A stretch of DNA of 64,000 bases from Effrenium voratum (GCA_963377175.1 CAUJNA010001757.1:606268-670267); one strand, 5' to 3'; numbered from the stretch's first letter, positions 1 through 11,210 are shown. The notes: generated by a model from the sequence alone, not told the origin. A program made the numbers and translations.

Positions 1-420
1 AACGGGTGATCCTTGGTCTCTTCATGGGGACCAGGTGTGGGAACCTTTTTCAACTCAACGTTGCCTGCTACTCTACTTCGAGGTAGCGATGACACAAGAG
101 CGCGGGAATTGCTCCATGTCGTGCGTCGACCTTGTGGCCGTTGCCGAGAAGCACAGCACCTTTGGACTGATTGCATCCCAGATATAGATCCAGGCCGGTT
201 TCCGGCTCAATAATGAGCTTCTCACGAAGCAATTCCCAACCCTTTTTGAGGTTGTTCTTTGGACCACAAGAACTAATTGTAGTTCAGGATGGGTATAGAC
301 AGAAGGCCATTCCTCACCAACCGGCTGAAAACCCATTGCACGCACTGATTCATCGCAGCGCTGTTCCCAAAATGTACCAGCATCAGGATGACCGTACAAA
401 GCCTTCACCAAACGAACCAC
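1..420 (-). pseudogene. pol: Element 1 RT palm, missing the YVDD loop
   Basis: The frame starting at 420 reads VRLVKALYGHPDAGTFWEQRC, a hallmark of copia RT, then PSVYTHPELQLVLVV. In element 2 the same place continues with the catalytic YVD-F loop. Here the next bases switch frame at about 258 and resume as GPKNNLKKGWELLREK and LDLYLGCNQSKGA, which match the sequence just after the loop in element 2 (GPVPNVAKGWEQ, RYLGCEH). About eight codons spanning the catalytic Asp pair have therefore been deleted. The RT thumb, connection and RNase H lie outside the window. Confidence 0.82.
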
Positions 421-458
421 AGGTCTTTTGAACTGATTCCATCGTTTTTTTGTCGTCC

Positions 459-1326
459 TCAGGAACGGCTTCGGATGGAAGCTTCTTCGAAAGTTGCAGG
501 AGAATTCCCCAGATCTTGAAACAATGCCGCGTCTGACGTCTGGATCTTTATCTGGTTCCCAAGCACCACCCCACGACCTTTGTATTTTCTTCGTGGGTCC
601 TCTTCCGAAAGCTGGGAATGCTTCTCAACTATAATACCATGCGCCCTGGCCATGTGCACTTCTTCGTTCTTCTGTTTTGCCTCGCGAGCAACATCATGGT
701 ACTCACGGATTACAGATAGATCGAAAACTCCTTGGTCAATGAGACCTTTCCATCCCTTTTTCATGGAGTCCATCGCCCGCCCTGGTGTTGCTACTCATCT
801 CGGCCCTGCCAACGGGTCGTGATGGCCACCTTGACGACTTTCTCTCGATGATGTTCTTCGGCCGGAACACAAGGCATCTTAGGATAATCGCCCTTAGGGC
901 AATCCACCATTGGCGACGCCGCGCAGGTATCATGCGCTGCCATGTCTTCCCACTCATACATGTATGCCAGTTCATCCGTACATTCGGATACATTTCCTCC
1001 CGCACGGTACTTTCTGAACAAGAATCATCAATGTTCTCCGACAGTCCCCCATCATGGTCGCTCTTTGGGATAGATGCAAGACCTTCCCTTGGAATGAACT
1101 TCCATGCGTAGATAACTACCAGTATCCCATAGACCTCGTCCAACATCACATTGCTTGCACCAAGATCTTGAAGACGTTTGGAGTCCATGCATAAAACTGA
1201 CCCGTTGGCCGGATTGACAATGATTCTCATCCAATCCAGGTCCGCCAGGAACTTTCCCTTAACTGGGTTGTTTGACCTTGTTTGTATTCTTCCGTACGCC
1301 CCAGTTGTACATCCATTGCTCACCAC
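459..1326 (-). pseudogene. pol: Element 1 RT-proximal region and RT fingers
   Basis: The frame 736-1326 runs from the linker into a poorly conserved region. The frame 459-773 then gives the start of the RT domain, including WKGLIDQGVFDL, VHMARAHGIIVEKHSQL, RRKYKGRGVVLGNQIK and ALFQDLGNSPAT. These correspond to the same blocks in element 2 (EKGSELQKGNPL, VFQGN). After ATFEEAS the sequence jumps straight to a KRPVVRLVKALYGHP block. The segment that should hold motif A (the first catalytic Asp, DGRQAY-like in element 2) is missing. Confidence 0.75.
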
Positions 1327-1932
1327 CCCATCGTTCTTTGAGCATTGCTTTTACCCTTTTCGCGCTCGGAGCGTTGACCTTTGTACTTTCTGCAGGTGCG
1401 GCGTCCTTCGAGCTACCAGTGCCATCCTTCTTCTTTGGGTGAATCATGCCTTCCTCATGGACATCAATCGCATTGCGTGATGTTGCCCATTCCTCAGGTG
1501 TGAATCCTGCCGGCCGGGTTGTCTTCATCGTCCTGAATCCATCCACCGACTGAATAGGATCTCCCGCGAACATCAAGCTTGACGCTTTGCCGAGATCATT
1601 CCTGCAAATGATACCATCTTTTGCTTCCCTGTTGATACATGGGGTAGGTCAGCGACATCGTCAACAGCGTCTTTGTCTTCCGTACTCCCCGGCTCAACGA
1701 CTTCGACGCCCTCACCCTTCTCATCATGCATGATCCCAGCGATCACCTTGATCTCATCGAGTTGTCCCTGATCTGTATTCTGCAACACAGTGGGATCGGG
1801 GCCTTCATCCTCAACCGGTTGCTCCAGATGAATGCCTCTATCATCTTCCCCTCTGATCTCCTCGACGCCTTCAAGAGTTTCACTCCTTTTCTTGTATTTC
1901 TCTTGAACGGGAAAAGATATTGGTATCTTCAA
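1259..1932 (-). pseudogene. pol: Element 1 integrase-RT linker
   Basis: Two minus-strand frames (1573-1932 and 1259-1576) encode a hydrophilic Glu/Asp/Lys-rich stretch with no catalytic motif, located between integrase and RT. Such a long linker of low conservation sits at this place in all three elements of the window. It ends in a segment containing KERWGGEQWMYNWGV, which leads into the next block. It is assigned by position. Confidence 0.6.
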
Positions 1933-3064
1933 TACGATCCTCTCGGTCCTGATGTGGCTGGCGTAGTCGAGGTGGAATTTTTGCCTTCCTTATGGAAAGG
2001 TCGGCGCCGGCTAGGCTTGTGAGAGTCCAGGCTCGATTTTTGCGCGCCCGGTGAAGACCAGAACTCAGGCTGTAACTAGCAAAGATAGCAGTTTCCCCTT
2101 TCGGTTCAAACTTCTCTCTCTTGTCACCTCTCGCATCGCTCGGTTTGAGCCCAACCAATGCGCCAAATGGGATCTTCTCACCCTTGAAATGTTCACCATG
2201 CAATCGAAACCATGCGCTCGAACCGTTGATCTCTTCGACGTTCATCAAGTGGCACAATGCGGTGATTGCGTATATCCAATAGCATGTTGGAAGTCCAGCA
2301 ACAACAAGACATGCAGTTATTTGGTCCACGATGAACTTGTCTTTGCGTTCAGCAAGTGAATTGTTCTGCTTCTTGCCCGCAAGCGATAAGTCATGAGGTA
2401 TCTTCAGTTCAGAACACACATTGATGAACTCCGGCGTGTCGTCCGAGTAGACTTGCTTTATCTTCCGTCTGCCAGCAAAGTGCTTTATGCTGTTGATCAC
2501 CGTGACGGCATTCTTGCGACCAATTGGATCTCGGATGATCATGACGTACTTGTCATTGTTCTCGGCATCTCCTGCGGCTTCAACCAGATGGAAAGTGACC
2601 AAGTCACCGAACGTCTTGACTTCACGCTGAAATGCACCAGACTTGGATCTGAAGTGCCTCATCTTCGCCTTCACGCATGATTCGCAGAATGGGGTTCGAT
2701 ACCGGTGCGTTAGCAAATGTGTCAATGTGTTGGCATCGTCCTTCAACGTACCAATCCTCTTCTTGATGGATGCACCTTCGTAGATGTCGACTTCTATACC
2801 CGCTTCGGGATCTGCATCATCATCTTCACCCTCAGCCTCGTATTCACCCGGCTCGGGCCCACATCCACGAGCCTCTTCACCAGGTTCTTCGACTCTGGGC
2901 AGCGCGGGTCCCGCTCCACCAGGCGGTCCGAAATCTACGGCTCTTGCGCCACCCTCCTCCCCGGCAAGTGCATGTTGGAGTTTTCCGACTTCTTCGTCTG
3001 CTTCTGCTCCATCATCATCCCGTTCAACACCGATGACCTCTCTGAGCATCTTCATGTGCTCCAT
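1880..3064 (-). pseudogene. pol: Element 1 pre-integrase zinc domain and integrase core
   Basis: A 394-residue open frame. Residues 1-100 are an acidic Asp/Glu-rich spacer. Residues 116-130 form an H-x3-H-x6-C-x2-C zinc module (HLLTH ... CESC), the pre-integrase domain of copia elements. The integrase core follows with catalytic residues at about D154 (FGDLVTFH), D208 (VYSDDTPEF) and E239 (NSLAERKDK). The second spacing is about 30 residues, shorter than the canonical 35, so a small deletion is likely. The last 60 residues are out of the original frame. This is the longest intact piece of element 1. Confidence 0.85.
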
Positions 3065-3131
3065 GATTTCTTTAGATACGGGTCGATGACGATTGCTCCT
3101 TGCATTTCGATCTCCAACTAAATAGGGAATA

Positions 3132-3897
3132 TCATCCTTGACGTGTGGATGAACCAGGTGGTATCATGAACGGCAACTTCCCACAAACCCAGTGAAAAGC
3201 ATATCCCATCTTCATACATCGTCGACCAATAGATAATACCGTCGGCGTCTCATCCAGAACAAAGGGTTGGACTGTTTCCTTCAGCTCATTCACGTAGTGC
3301 TTGATAGAATCCGAAGTGGACGTAGTACCATTTGCCGTTTGGAAGACAGTCTCGTCCTTGTCCTGAACAATGTCAACACCGAGGGAGGCCGCCTTTGATT
3401 CGCCGATCAAATCATGACCACATCCTGTGTCCATCAACCATTTTACTCCCTTGCATTGGTTCGCAGACAGGGCGAATCGACACGACTCCTTCCGTAATCT
3501 CGTCATCCTCCTTGTCACTCGAAAGTGAAGGTTCGCTCCTTGTTCATTGGCATCTTGTGAGTGTGATATATGTCATTGGCCGCCTCGCTCATAATCTCAG
3601 CTCTGATGAGTGCTTTCTTGTGACTATATGCCAGGCGCCGCCGATAATCACATGTCTTGAGCGTCTTGGCGTCGATCGGTTTCGTGGATGTTTTGTGGAC
3701 TTGTCCTCATAACTTCCCTTGTACCACACCAAAGTATTCCGCCATTGTTCGTCCTCATTCTTCAGGTGCTCCACCTCTTCGCTCACGTCATTGTCAAGAA
3801 TCTCTTGAAACCATACGTACTTCTCGGGTATCTCAGTCTCACCTGACCACCGCGAAGATTCACTCATGGCGTCCTCTGCATCACGGTCGTGATGCAC
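3132..3897 (-). pseudogene. pol: Element 1 spacer and aspartic protease
   Basis: The 3132-3518 frame contains WLMDTGCGHDLI, the D-T-G catalytic loop of retropepsins, followed by the flap-like segment FQTANGTTSTSD and a C-terminal VLSIGRRCMKMGYAF block that matches the equivalent block of element 2 (SVGMRCLKDGYDF). An acidic spacer (3589-3897) precedes it and joins the finger region. The protease would process the Gag-Pol polyprotein as a dimer. The active-site triad is intact, but the frame changes on both sides separate it from Gag and integrase. Confidence 0.8.
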
Positions 3898-4339
3898 GGT
3901 CTCGACCTCGGCTTCACTCTCCTCAGCTCCTCAGTGTTCGTGTCGTCCTTTTTGACTTCCGAAGTCGCGGCCCTCTTGACAGTGATAGCGGGCATTGCGA
4001 TGTGAACCTTTCTCACAATTGCTGGAGCTGCTGCTTTGGGCTTGGCTTGTGCCTTTGCTTGCTGTTTGGCGTTCGGTGCTGGAGCGGATGCTTTGGGGTT
4101 TGTTGGTTCGGCATGATGGTATTTGCATTGATCCCCTTTCGTGCATTTTCCTTCTCTCCATGCATAGCAGACCCCGTCCCTCTTTGGTGAAGGAGTCCTT
4201 GGTGCTTTGCCGCCGCCTTTGCCCTTGCCTTTCTCATTGTCCAACTTGTGTTTGTGCTTGGGGCTGTGGGAATATGGACAACCTTTGCCTTTAAGACATC
4301 CTCCTTCTTTTGTGTAATTAATGGAAAACACATGGCCAT
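3864..4339 (-). pseudogene. gag: Element 1 Gag nucleic-acid-binding region with CCCH zinc fingers
   Basis: The 3864-4331 frame carries one complete CCCH finger of the form C-x7-C-x5-C-x3-H (CYAWREGKC, then TKGDQCKYHH). About 45 residues before it lies a broken finger, CLKGKGCPYSH, that keeps only the last C-x5-C-x3-H half. Lys/Gly/Ala/Pro-rich linkers surround both. Copia Gag normally binds RNA through a CCHC knuckle; CCCH fingers replacing it are what I associate with dinoflagellate copia elements. A Lys-Gly-rich frame (4013-4339) overlaps it because of frameshifting. Confidence 0.72.
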
Positions 4340-4351
4340 TCCTTCTTCGCT

Positions 4352-5215
4352 TCAGGACTCACGCTTTTCCCCTTTCCTTTTCCATTGCCCTTCTTGTCGC
4401 AGTCTTGGTTTGGCTTTGGGTAGCACTGGTGCCGCCGTGTTTCCGTCTTCATGATCGGCTTCCTTCCCGGAACCCCCTCCTTCCCGGCTTCCTTTCTTCT
4501 TTTCTGCTGGTGCCGCATTCTTGTGGCTGCTCAGCAAGTTCTTGACCGACTTCTCTTTCATGTCATAGACGTAGTCTTCGCGATCAGTCCGAAGTTGCCG
4601 ATCAATCAATTTGGGAATCGGCAGGTCTTCTCGGGGTGTGCATCCGGTAACCGCGCATAGGTATTAAGACCAAATTCCAGCTTCCTGCTTCCTTTGATCT
4701 TGTGATATAGGATATCCCGTAGCGTGATTTCTCTGGGTGTATCCTCCTTCCTCAGGTTGAGCAAGATATACCACTTGTTGCGGAACACGGACATGTTCTT
4801 GTCCCCGGGGTACTCCCGTCTGATCAAGCGCTCGATGGTGAAAACCATATCTGATCGGTCACTCGATCTCAAGGATTGTAAGATGATAGCGATGATCTCT
4901 TTTCCCTTGATCAACCTGTTTTCTCTTTGACATCGTTCGGCGTGTAGCTGAATATTATGCGCCACGTCCTTCGTATCATCAGGTGCGCTTCTGAGCATCA
5001 TCTGGAGCGATAGGGCCAGCTTAATATCCATCATTGCAAATTGTTTGTCCCCCGAATCGGCTAAAAACCAAGGTCAGGATTTACCACGAAAGCACATGCC
5101 AACCATGACATCCATACTTCGATATCAGGACCTGCTGAAGCGCTGGTGACGTTCATGGTGAGTGCCATCTTCCAGCCGTCCAGCTTCGTGACCTTCGGCC
5201 ATGGGGGTACGTTGA
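4352..5215 (-). pseudogene. gag: Element 1 Gag core (capsid-like domain)
   Basis: A copia-type Gag core is readable across several frames. It opens with a WPKVTKLDGWK-like segment near 5200 and continues as the open frame 4606-5034, which includes DIKLALSLQMML and IERLIRREYPGDKNMS. It then shifts frame near 4610 into YRFLIDRQ and a Lys/Gly-rich tail at 4352-4609. In-frame stops occur near 5050 and 5035. The Ser/Arg-rich linker before it (about 5230-5340) corresponds to the linker of element 2 Gag. This domain would assemble the retrotransposon particle. The frame breaks make an intact product impossible. Confidence 0.7.
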
Positions 5216-5528
5216 CTTTCTCAGTGATGACGATGGTGATGGAGACAGGGGCGACGAAGAAGAACCATCTGATGATGATGAAGATGATGACCGTCGTCGC
5301 AACAGGAGATCATCACGAAGAAGGAGGTCGAGAGATCGCAGAAGTCACAACAATGATCGACCGAGGATATCACGGAAGGAGGCAAGTGGATCAGGTGGAT
5401 TTGGTCCTCCTGCTGCGGCTGGGACAGGAACACGTCCGAGACCAGGTGGACCGCCATCTCCGTGACCACCACGACCTCCATTATTGCCGGCTGAACCACA
5501 TGTAACACTTGGAATGGATCCTACTGCT

Positions 5529-7010
5529 TCATGGAGTTGGTCGATATGAGCCTGTATCATTGGATCTTGGTAAACAGTAAACAAAGCGACCCGGTCCTAG
5601 GCTGTAGTCGATTGGTTTTGGAACATGGGGTGCCTGTACACTAGAACTAGATGTTGCCACAATAGCCTGATAAAGCATTACCTGACCTTGTTGCTGAGGT
5701 CCATTTGTGGTACCACTCCTACGCGTCTTCGAATTATGGCGTTTACTGGTCCTTTCAGAGTCATCCCTCAGTAGAGCTCGTCCACGATCATTGGAGTCCG
5801 CCGCAGCGATGCGTTGTGTGGCGTTCTCACTCTCGAGCTCCCTGTTTGTCTCTGCCAGCTGATATACAAAACCTTCTTGGATTTTGAGCTCACGCCGTGT
5901 CTCTTCGATCTCTTCAGCCATTGCAGCGATATGATTGAGGTAATCGGATTGCGCATCATTGGCCTTTTGCCTCGGTGCAGCGAGTTCGCGAGTCACGTCG
6001 TCGAACTCCCGATCCCTCAGCGTGGCGTGTTCATGTAGCTCGATCTCTTGCAATCTTGATCTCCTCATTCATCTTTGCGTCACGTTCCTGCACTGCACGC
6101 TGGCCGATCAGACACATCATCTCATCCCGCTCGCTCACGGCAACCCGTGCGCAATGGGCTTCCTGTTCGGCGTACCTGATGGCGTCGTTCGCTTTGCTCA
6201 CCAATGCACTTTGCGGCTCGTCGTCAATCGCCATCGTTGGTTGTGGCATCAATGCTGTTTCCAATCTCTGGCCATCAGCTTTGTTCCTGCCAACCAACGC
6301 ATTCCTCCTCACATCTGATTCGACGCTCAAGAAGATCAACGGTTGTGACCATCTCATGGTGTCGCTTCTCGTATTCGAGGACTTTGTGTCGGGCTTCTTC
6401 TTGATACTCTCCGTAGATCCTCACAAAATGTTGTGCTTGATCTTCGGATAGCTTCGTCTTCCCACGTTGAACATCAATGTGTTGAGCAGCTTCTCGAAGT
6501 TGTTCGTCGGATCTTTTGAGGATATGAGCTACTTGCTGTTCCGAAATACCGGCTATCCGTTCCAGTTCCTGAATGCGCGTGACATTGCCATGGTCGTCAC
6601 ATTCATATGACTCCTGTAGCATAGCCAAATTGCACGTAGCCTCTTCCACTTCCTGCCTGAGGGTCTTGTTCTCCTGAGTGATCTTTGACGGACTTGAGCC
6701 TGTAGGTGATTTCGATCGCCTGTTTTTCTCTTCTCACAGGATTCACGCTCGTTCTCGGTGCCGATAGCGAAGCTGATGACGATGTCTTCTTTTCTCCGTC
6801 CCTTGGCCACACAGCATGACCAACTTCTTTCCAGGAGGAATGTGATTGGTCGTGGCTAATACCAGAACTTGCACTTTGTTGTGTATCCGGAGAGTCCGCG
6901 ATTGCCGGCACAGCAAACATACCCGTGGAACCACTGGAACTGTCGTTTCCAACGGTTGCAGTTCCCGGACTTCCGGAAGAATCCATTGTACGGCTGTAAA
7001 TATGATTCAA
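5529..7010 (-). pseudogene. gag: Element 1 Gag N-terminal region (coiled coil, frameshifted)
   Basis: Overlapping minus-strand frames (6603-7010, 6275-6649, 6031-6357, 5529-6068) together give one Gag-like N-terminus that starts about 35 bases inside the primer-binding site. The first part is Ser/Gly-rich. The middle is strongly helical and charged, with runs such as EELEETRRELKIQ-type heptads and many Glu, Arg and Gln residues, as expected for a Gag multimerisation coiled coil. At least three frame changes interrupt it. Assignment rests on position, composition and continuity with the Gag core that follows. The exact start codon is uncertain; the Met at 7010 is simply the first in frame. Confidence 0.6.
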
Positions 7011-7045
7011 AAGGTTGTGCAGTCCACCGCTGGGACCAATTGAAA

Positions 7046-7062
7046 GCTTGCGGCTGATAACC
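7046..7062 (-). other. Primer-binding site of element 1 (half-tRNA type)
   Basis: The minus strand reads GGTTATCAGCCGCAAGC here, 16 of 17 bases identical to the site in element 2 (25216-25232). Its complement looks like the 5' half of a tRNA: a stem strand ending CGG, the seven-base loop CTGATAA, then CC. The bases just upstream on the element strand end in GGCA, consistent with an LTR ending in CA directly abutting the site. This resembles the internal-tRNA priming known for Drosophila copia and yeast Ty5. Confidence 0.68.
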
Positions 7063-8021
7063 TGCCAGGAGGCGAATCAACCACGAAGTCAGTGACAAGG
7101 CAGTTGGGGTTCGAATCCCGTGGGGTGACCGCTACCCTTGGTTGTGAAGCCGTGTAGTAGGGGTTGGTGTAAATAGGGGCTGTAAGGATAATATAGTCTG
7201 CGTTGTCTCACAACCGCCTGCAACAGCGGAGCACGTACCTTTTGCTTCTGCACAGCGTTCCGTTGGATATCTGTCTTGAACCAGTTATCAAGAACTTGAG
7301 CCAAAGCATCCATATGCATGAGCCGGCTGTTCACACAACAGCATCCCCGCAAAGGTTCGAGGGACCTTAAAGGAGGGGAGGAGAACAGGGTGACCCTCAG
7401 AACCTGCCCTTGGGATTTTGGCCTGTGGCCCGGAGATTCTTAGCAGATAGAATATGTTTTTCGCTTTTGCGGAAAGAATACGGACTTCAGCCCATGTAAA
7501 ACCTATCTTTACAAGCCCAGCATTTCTAATGGCGGCCGGTCATATTCCAACTGCAAAAAAATGCGCCATCTTCCATACTATTGACGCTAACGACATAGAA
7601 ACACATTGGTTGTACTGCGAAGTAGTGTCCCACATAGTGAGTGCGCCACACACACCACCAAAATCTACGGTATATGCTAGGCACACGCTGCTACAATTAG
7701 GCGATGTTGAACGCAAAGTCGTAAAAAATATACGGTGGTGCGCCCGTCATTTAATCCTACTGGATTAAAATAACCCGTGTGAACTGCGTAAACTTTACGC
7801 TCACATTGCTTTCTAGCGCGTATACAAATAAATACAAACGCAAACAAAAATCAAACAACTGAAAGTAACAGTACAAACTCAAATTCAAGTAGGGTTCTTC
7901 CAAGTGCCAGTATGGGCACAGGCGGCCTGGAGCTGTCAGCACATGTGTTTGTCAGCAAAGCTGCTTTTACGCACCCTTGCTGCTTTGTGCCTTTTGATAC
8001 TGTCAGGACATTTTCCGCACT
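7063..8021. other. Presumed LTR remnant of element 1 and unassigned sequence
   Basis: By position the 5' LTR of element 1 should start at 7063, but no second copy is present to define it. A tRNA B-box-like sequence, GGTTCGAATCC, lies at 7108-7118 without a matching A box or acceptor stem. From about 7440 the sequence becomes AT-richer. I see no coding sequence with convincing composition. Confidence 0.3.
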
Positions 8022-8474
8022 TTGTGCGAAGTACAGTCACGCAATGCCAAGATCCTCAAAAACCTACTCGCTTTCACGCCTCCCCAACTCAGGACAACGT
8101 GTGCGAAGCACGCTTTCGGCCGAGATGACATGCTTTCCCAAGCTTCCAAGACCCACCAAGGGCAGGGCATGGTTGATTTGCTGAAGCGGTCGGATCACAG
8201 CAAGTTTGTGTCCAAGCTGTCCGAGTTCTGCAAAGCGCTTCTTGACCTGTTCGAAGACATTGCCTGCTCCATTGGAATCAAGATTGGCAGTGTGTGTGTA
8301 TGTCGCTGGCGCGTCTGCCGCACCAGCAAGAGCGCGTGCGGAAAGCCTAGGTGCCCTACCCCGGGCAAGGGCGCTAAACGCAGCGAGTGGGACTTCAGTG
8401 AAGTGGCCAAACTCACGTCGCAGGGGCGGCGGACAACCGAAAGAACATTCCGCTCTGCGCGGCTGATTTCGTGA
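8022..8474 (+). pseudogene. Unrecognised coding trace
   Basis: A 150-residue frame whose first 90 residues look protein-like. It has amphipathic helices with segments NAKILKNLLAFTPPQL, MVDLLKRSDHSKFVSKL and FCKALLDLFEDIACSIG. After about residue 95 the composition degrades, and a neighbouring frame carries CAADFVKLVRAGSIVRERLG at about 8455-8510. That looks like a continuation after a frameshift or an intron. I do not recognise the family. It may be one broken gene with the coding-like segment at 9471-9773. Confidence 0.35.
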
Positions 8475-9439
8475 AGTTGGTCCGAGCAGGCTCCATCGTA
8501 CGCGAGCGCCTTGGTATGATCAGTGTCAGGCGTGCGTAGTTGACATGCTTGACAAGCGGCCACTCCGAGAGCCAGGACTTAACCTGAAGGCTGTTGAGAA
8601 GCGCGCCGAACTTGCGTCTGCCAGCACTCGTAAACACGTCGATGGCGTCAACAAGAACAGTAACTCTATTGGCAAGGCTGCTCTTGGCTGATCATACTTC
8701 AACTGGTGACGCGTGATGACTCTGGTTTTGTCATGCGCTCCTCGGCGCGGTGCTCTGAATAAATTGCATCTTGTCGCAGGTCTAGAGAATTTGGACGGCT
8801 GTTGCTGAAGAAGAGGTCACTCAAGACTACTAGGCGTGCTACGAAGCCGGCTGTTGGCGGGACAGGCTTGCAAATTGCGAGCGCTCACGTATATTTTCCA
8901 AGCCAGGCCCGGGTCCAGGTTCAATGTTTCTGTGCGATTGCTGGACCACGGCGTGCAGGTGAAGAGGTATGACACAAGTAAGAATCCAACCCGCCGATCT
9001 TGCAAGCGCAGCACGAAAAAGCTCAAGCAGCAGCGGATGACTGCGCTGTTGAGGAGAGTTTTGGCCGCTTTCAAGGAGGCGCCCGCTCAGGTGCGAGGCG
9101 AGGGCCTACTACGCAATTACAGCAAACTGTTTGAGACCACATGAGCTCAAAAGCCATGGTGTCAATGCCTGCCTCAAAACAGTGCCTTGCTCGGTAGTTT
9201 GGATATCTTTCACACCTTTCTGCGTTTTGAAGACCATTGGCCTTCTGGCAATCGTTTTTTCACACATGTATCAAGGCCCCTTGCCTTTAGTAGAACCGCA
9301 TTCACTGCGTTGAGAGCGGCTTCCACACAATTGGCACAATCGGCAAATCAGACATCAGGTTCTTGCCGCTCGCCCACCATTTTGACCGTTTGTTTGATTC
9401 GTGTTGGGTCACGCGCTGGCCCTTGCCTGCGAGGGCGGT
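8475..9439 (+). other. Stretch with scattered weak coding traces
   Basis: Short plus-strand segments have reasonable codon structure. One is a helical Lys/Ala-rich piece around 8580-8660 (LNLKAVEKRAELASAS). Another is the frame 8836-9144, with a basic middle (SCKRSTKKLKQQRMTALLRRV). None connects to a recognisable domain, and stop codons separate them. They could be decayed exons of the gene hinted at by the flanking segments. Confidence 0.25.
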
Positions 9440-9775
9440 GTGTCATAGGCGCGGAAGGAGGCAGCAAAAGCAATGGAGCGGCAGGAGAAGAAGGAGAAAG
9501 CCATTGCAGCTCAGGAAGAAGCGGGTGCAGCAGGACAGGCGGTGAAAGCGGCAAAGGTTGCAGACGACAACACGCAGCGGCGCTTCAGGGCCAGGAGGGT
9601 GGCAGGGTGAGACTGTCGCAGACGACCCGACCATTCTGCAATGTATCAACAAGCTCCCCGCCAACGTCACCCCAGTCTACACAGAGTTGACCGCCTTTCT
9701 CAAGGACATTGCAGCAGATCCTACTGCGCCCTGCCTAGCGCGCTTGAAGAAAGGTGTTGGTCGAGCTTTGTGAGC
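9440..9775 (+). pseudogene. Unrecognised coding segment with a natural C-terminus
   Basis: Two adjoining plus-strand segments look coding. The first (about 9471-9608) is an Ala/Glu/Lys helix, with RQEKKEKAIAAQEEAGAAGQ, and ends in a stop. The second (about 9608-9773) reads ETVADDPTILQCINKL, NVTPVYTELTAFLKDI and CLARLKKGVGRAL before a stop, with a hydrophobic pattern typical of folded helices. A single-base frame change joins them. Function unknown. Confidence 0.4.
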
Positions 9776-10740
9776 AGAGCCTCCTGAGCGAGTCTCCCTC
9801 ACTACTGAGGGGCCCGCTTCCTTGCTGGCTATGCGTGCATTGACGCAGCTGGAGCTGGAGCGCAGCAAACAGAGACGGTTCCCGATTCACCCTTTGACAG
9901 CAAGGCTTCTGTGATGGCCCGCGGGCTCATTGCCAGCTTGATTCTTGGCTGCGCGGTTCGTGTGTTTTTTAAAAAGGAAGCCCAGCAGTCCCCCAAACAT
10001 GTGTAAGCAAAGCCAAAGCCTGCCAACAAACCGTGGCGCTAGAGCCTTAATTTGTATTACACTCCCTCATGCTCAGATGCAAAGCCTCTTCGCCTTGCAG
10101 GTGTTTATGGTCCAACTTAGCCCGCCAAGCCAAGGCGGATTCGATTTCAACATCTTTCTTTTATCTGGCATGGTCGTGTTGCTGAGGGTCGGATCGCACA
10201 AGCGGCGGGGGCGCTATCACTGGCTTGACTTGGCGCGGGCAGGCGCGCGGGGCTTTGTTCGGCGGCATTTTGCCTTACGGCACCGGCCACTTCATTTTCC
10301 AGCTGGTCAGGTTGTGAGTTGCGAAGTGTTTTTTCCAGCTGCCAGCTATTTCCCGCTTTTAGTTTCCCAGCGCCTTTGCCGAGGATGCAGCGCGCTTCCT
10401 GGACTTGATGTATATCCCTTTTGCTTCCCGTGGTAGAGAAGGCCATCTCAATGACATCGATGCTTGCCAGTGCCGATCATCTATCTTCACAGCGCTTCCT
10501 CCTTGAGTCTTACCCCGGCACCCCATTTCTTGAGGCAGCGGGTCAGAGGACGACGACGACGAAAAGAACAAGAAGGACAAAGACAAGAAGAAAGACAAAG
10601 GCGCCAGACGCTGCCGCCGCCAAGACGGGCAAGGGAAAAAAAGAAAAAAACAGGACACAAAATTCACTTGCGCAGAAACTTCAGCAGGCGTTGAAAGCAA
10701 TATGCAATATCTTTGTGCGCCATCGGCGCCTTTCGGAAAA
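9776..10740 (+). other. Low-complexity Lys/Asp-rich stretch, no supported gene
   Basis: Between 10545 and 10640 the plus strand is AGA/GAC/AAG-rich and would read as an Asp-Lys or Thr-Arg-Lys repeat depending on frame. A 175-codon frame (10421-10948) is open mainly because of this composition and runs into the repeat block that follows. Upstream, 9800-10420 has no convincing coding sequence. Confidence 0.3.
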
Positions 10741-11010
10741 CTCACCGCCTATTGTGGCACTTCTGAGTTCTTGCTCAAAAAGGGGGACAATTCAAACTTT
10801 TCACATGCCAGCTTCTGAGTTCTTGCTGAAAAACGTGAAAGACTGCGAGGTTTACGGCAGTCTGCTTTGGAGTTCTTGCAGCTGCGAGATGAAAAAACGT
10901 GGATTCTTAAAAACCGAAGACGAAGGGTTTTTGGATGTCAGCTTCTGATGTCTTGCAGACGTGAAGTGCTGAAAACACAGAAATTGAAGGGTTTTGAGAG
11001 AATGCTGAAA
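10741..11010 (+). repeat. Degenerate tandem repeat, about 55-75 bp units
   Basis: Four copies of a unit opening with CTTCTGAGTTCTTGC-like sequence are seen near 10758, 10811, 10864 and 10937. Each is followed by an A-rich, GTGAA-containing segment. Spacing is irregular (about 53, 53 and 73 bp) and the copies are diverged. Confidence 0.6.
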
Positions 11011-11013
11011 AAC

Positions 11014-11210
11014 ACAAACACACACAGACACACACACACACCACCTACTACTACTACTACTACGACTACTACTACTACTCCTAGCACTACTACCACCGCC
11101 ACCGCTACTAGTACTACTACCACTGCTGCTGCTTCTACTACGCCTTCGTTCACTGCTGAGACCACTACAACAACTACTGCTACTGCTGCTACTACTGCTA
11201 CCTGCTTATT
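11014..11210 (+). repeat. Compound microsatellite (CA)n then (CTA/ACT)n
   Basis: A short (CA)n run at about 11016-11042 passes into imperfect triplets of CTA, ACT and ACC through about 11210. The minus strand reads as a Val-rich frame in the same place, which is a composition artefact. Confidence 0.85.

Larger units (their letters stand above)
1..7062 (-). mobile_element. Element 1: decayed Ty1/copia retrotransposon, truncated by the left window edge
   Basis: Read on the minus strand from 7062 to 1, this has the copia order: primer-binding site, Gag with coiled coil and CCCH fingers, aspartic protease, zinc-binding pre-integrase plus integrase, acidic linker, and RT. RNase H and the 3' LTR would lie left of base 1. 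The reading frame is broken many times, so it is a dead copy. It shares the primer-binding site and overall layout with element 2 (13.9-25.4 kb), but the protein sequences are clearly diverged. The 5' LTR should begin at 7063 and extend rightwards; with no second copy in the window its outer end cannot be placed. Confidence 0.88.

Noticed and set aside
5146..5505. Plus-strand acidic and RS-rich frame within element 1, which at first suggested an inverted Gag linker
   Set aside because: The minus strand reads a Ser/Arg linker followed by the Gag core (WPKVTKLDGWK) in the same orientation as the rest of the element, so no inversion is needed.
7046..7130. A tRNA gene, suggested by an anticodon-loop-like CTGATAA and a T-loop-like GGTTCGAATCC
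   Set aside because: The spacing is about 56 bases instead of about 22, the stems do not pair and no acceptor stem or A box exists. The first part is better explained as the primer-binding site.
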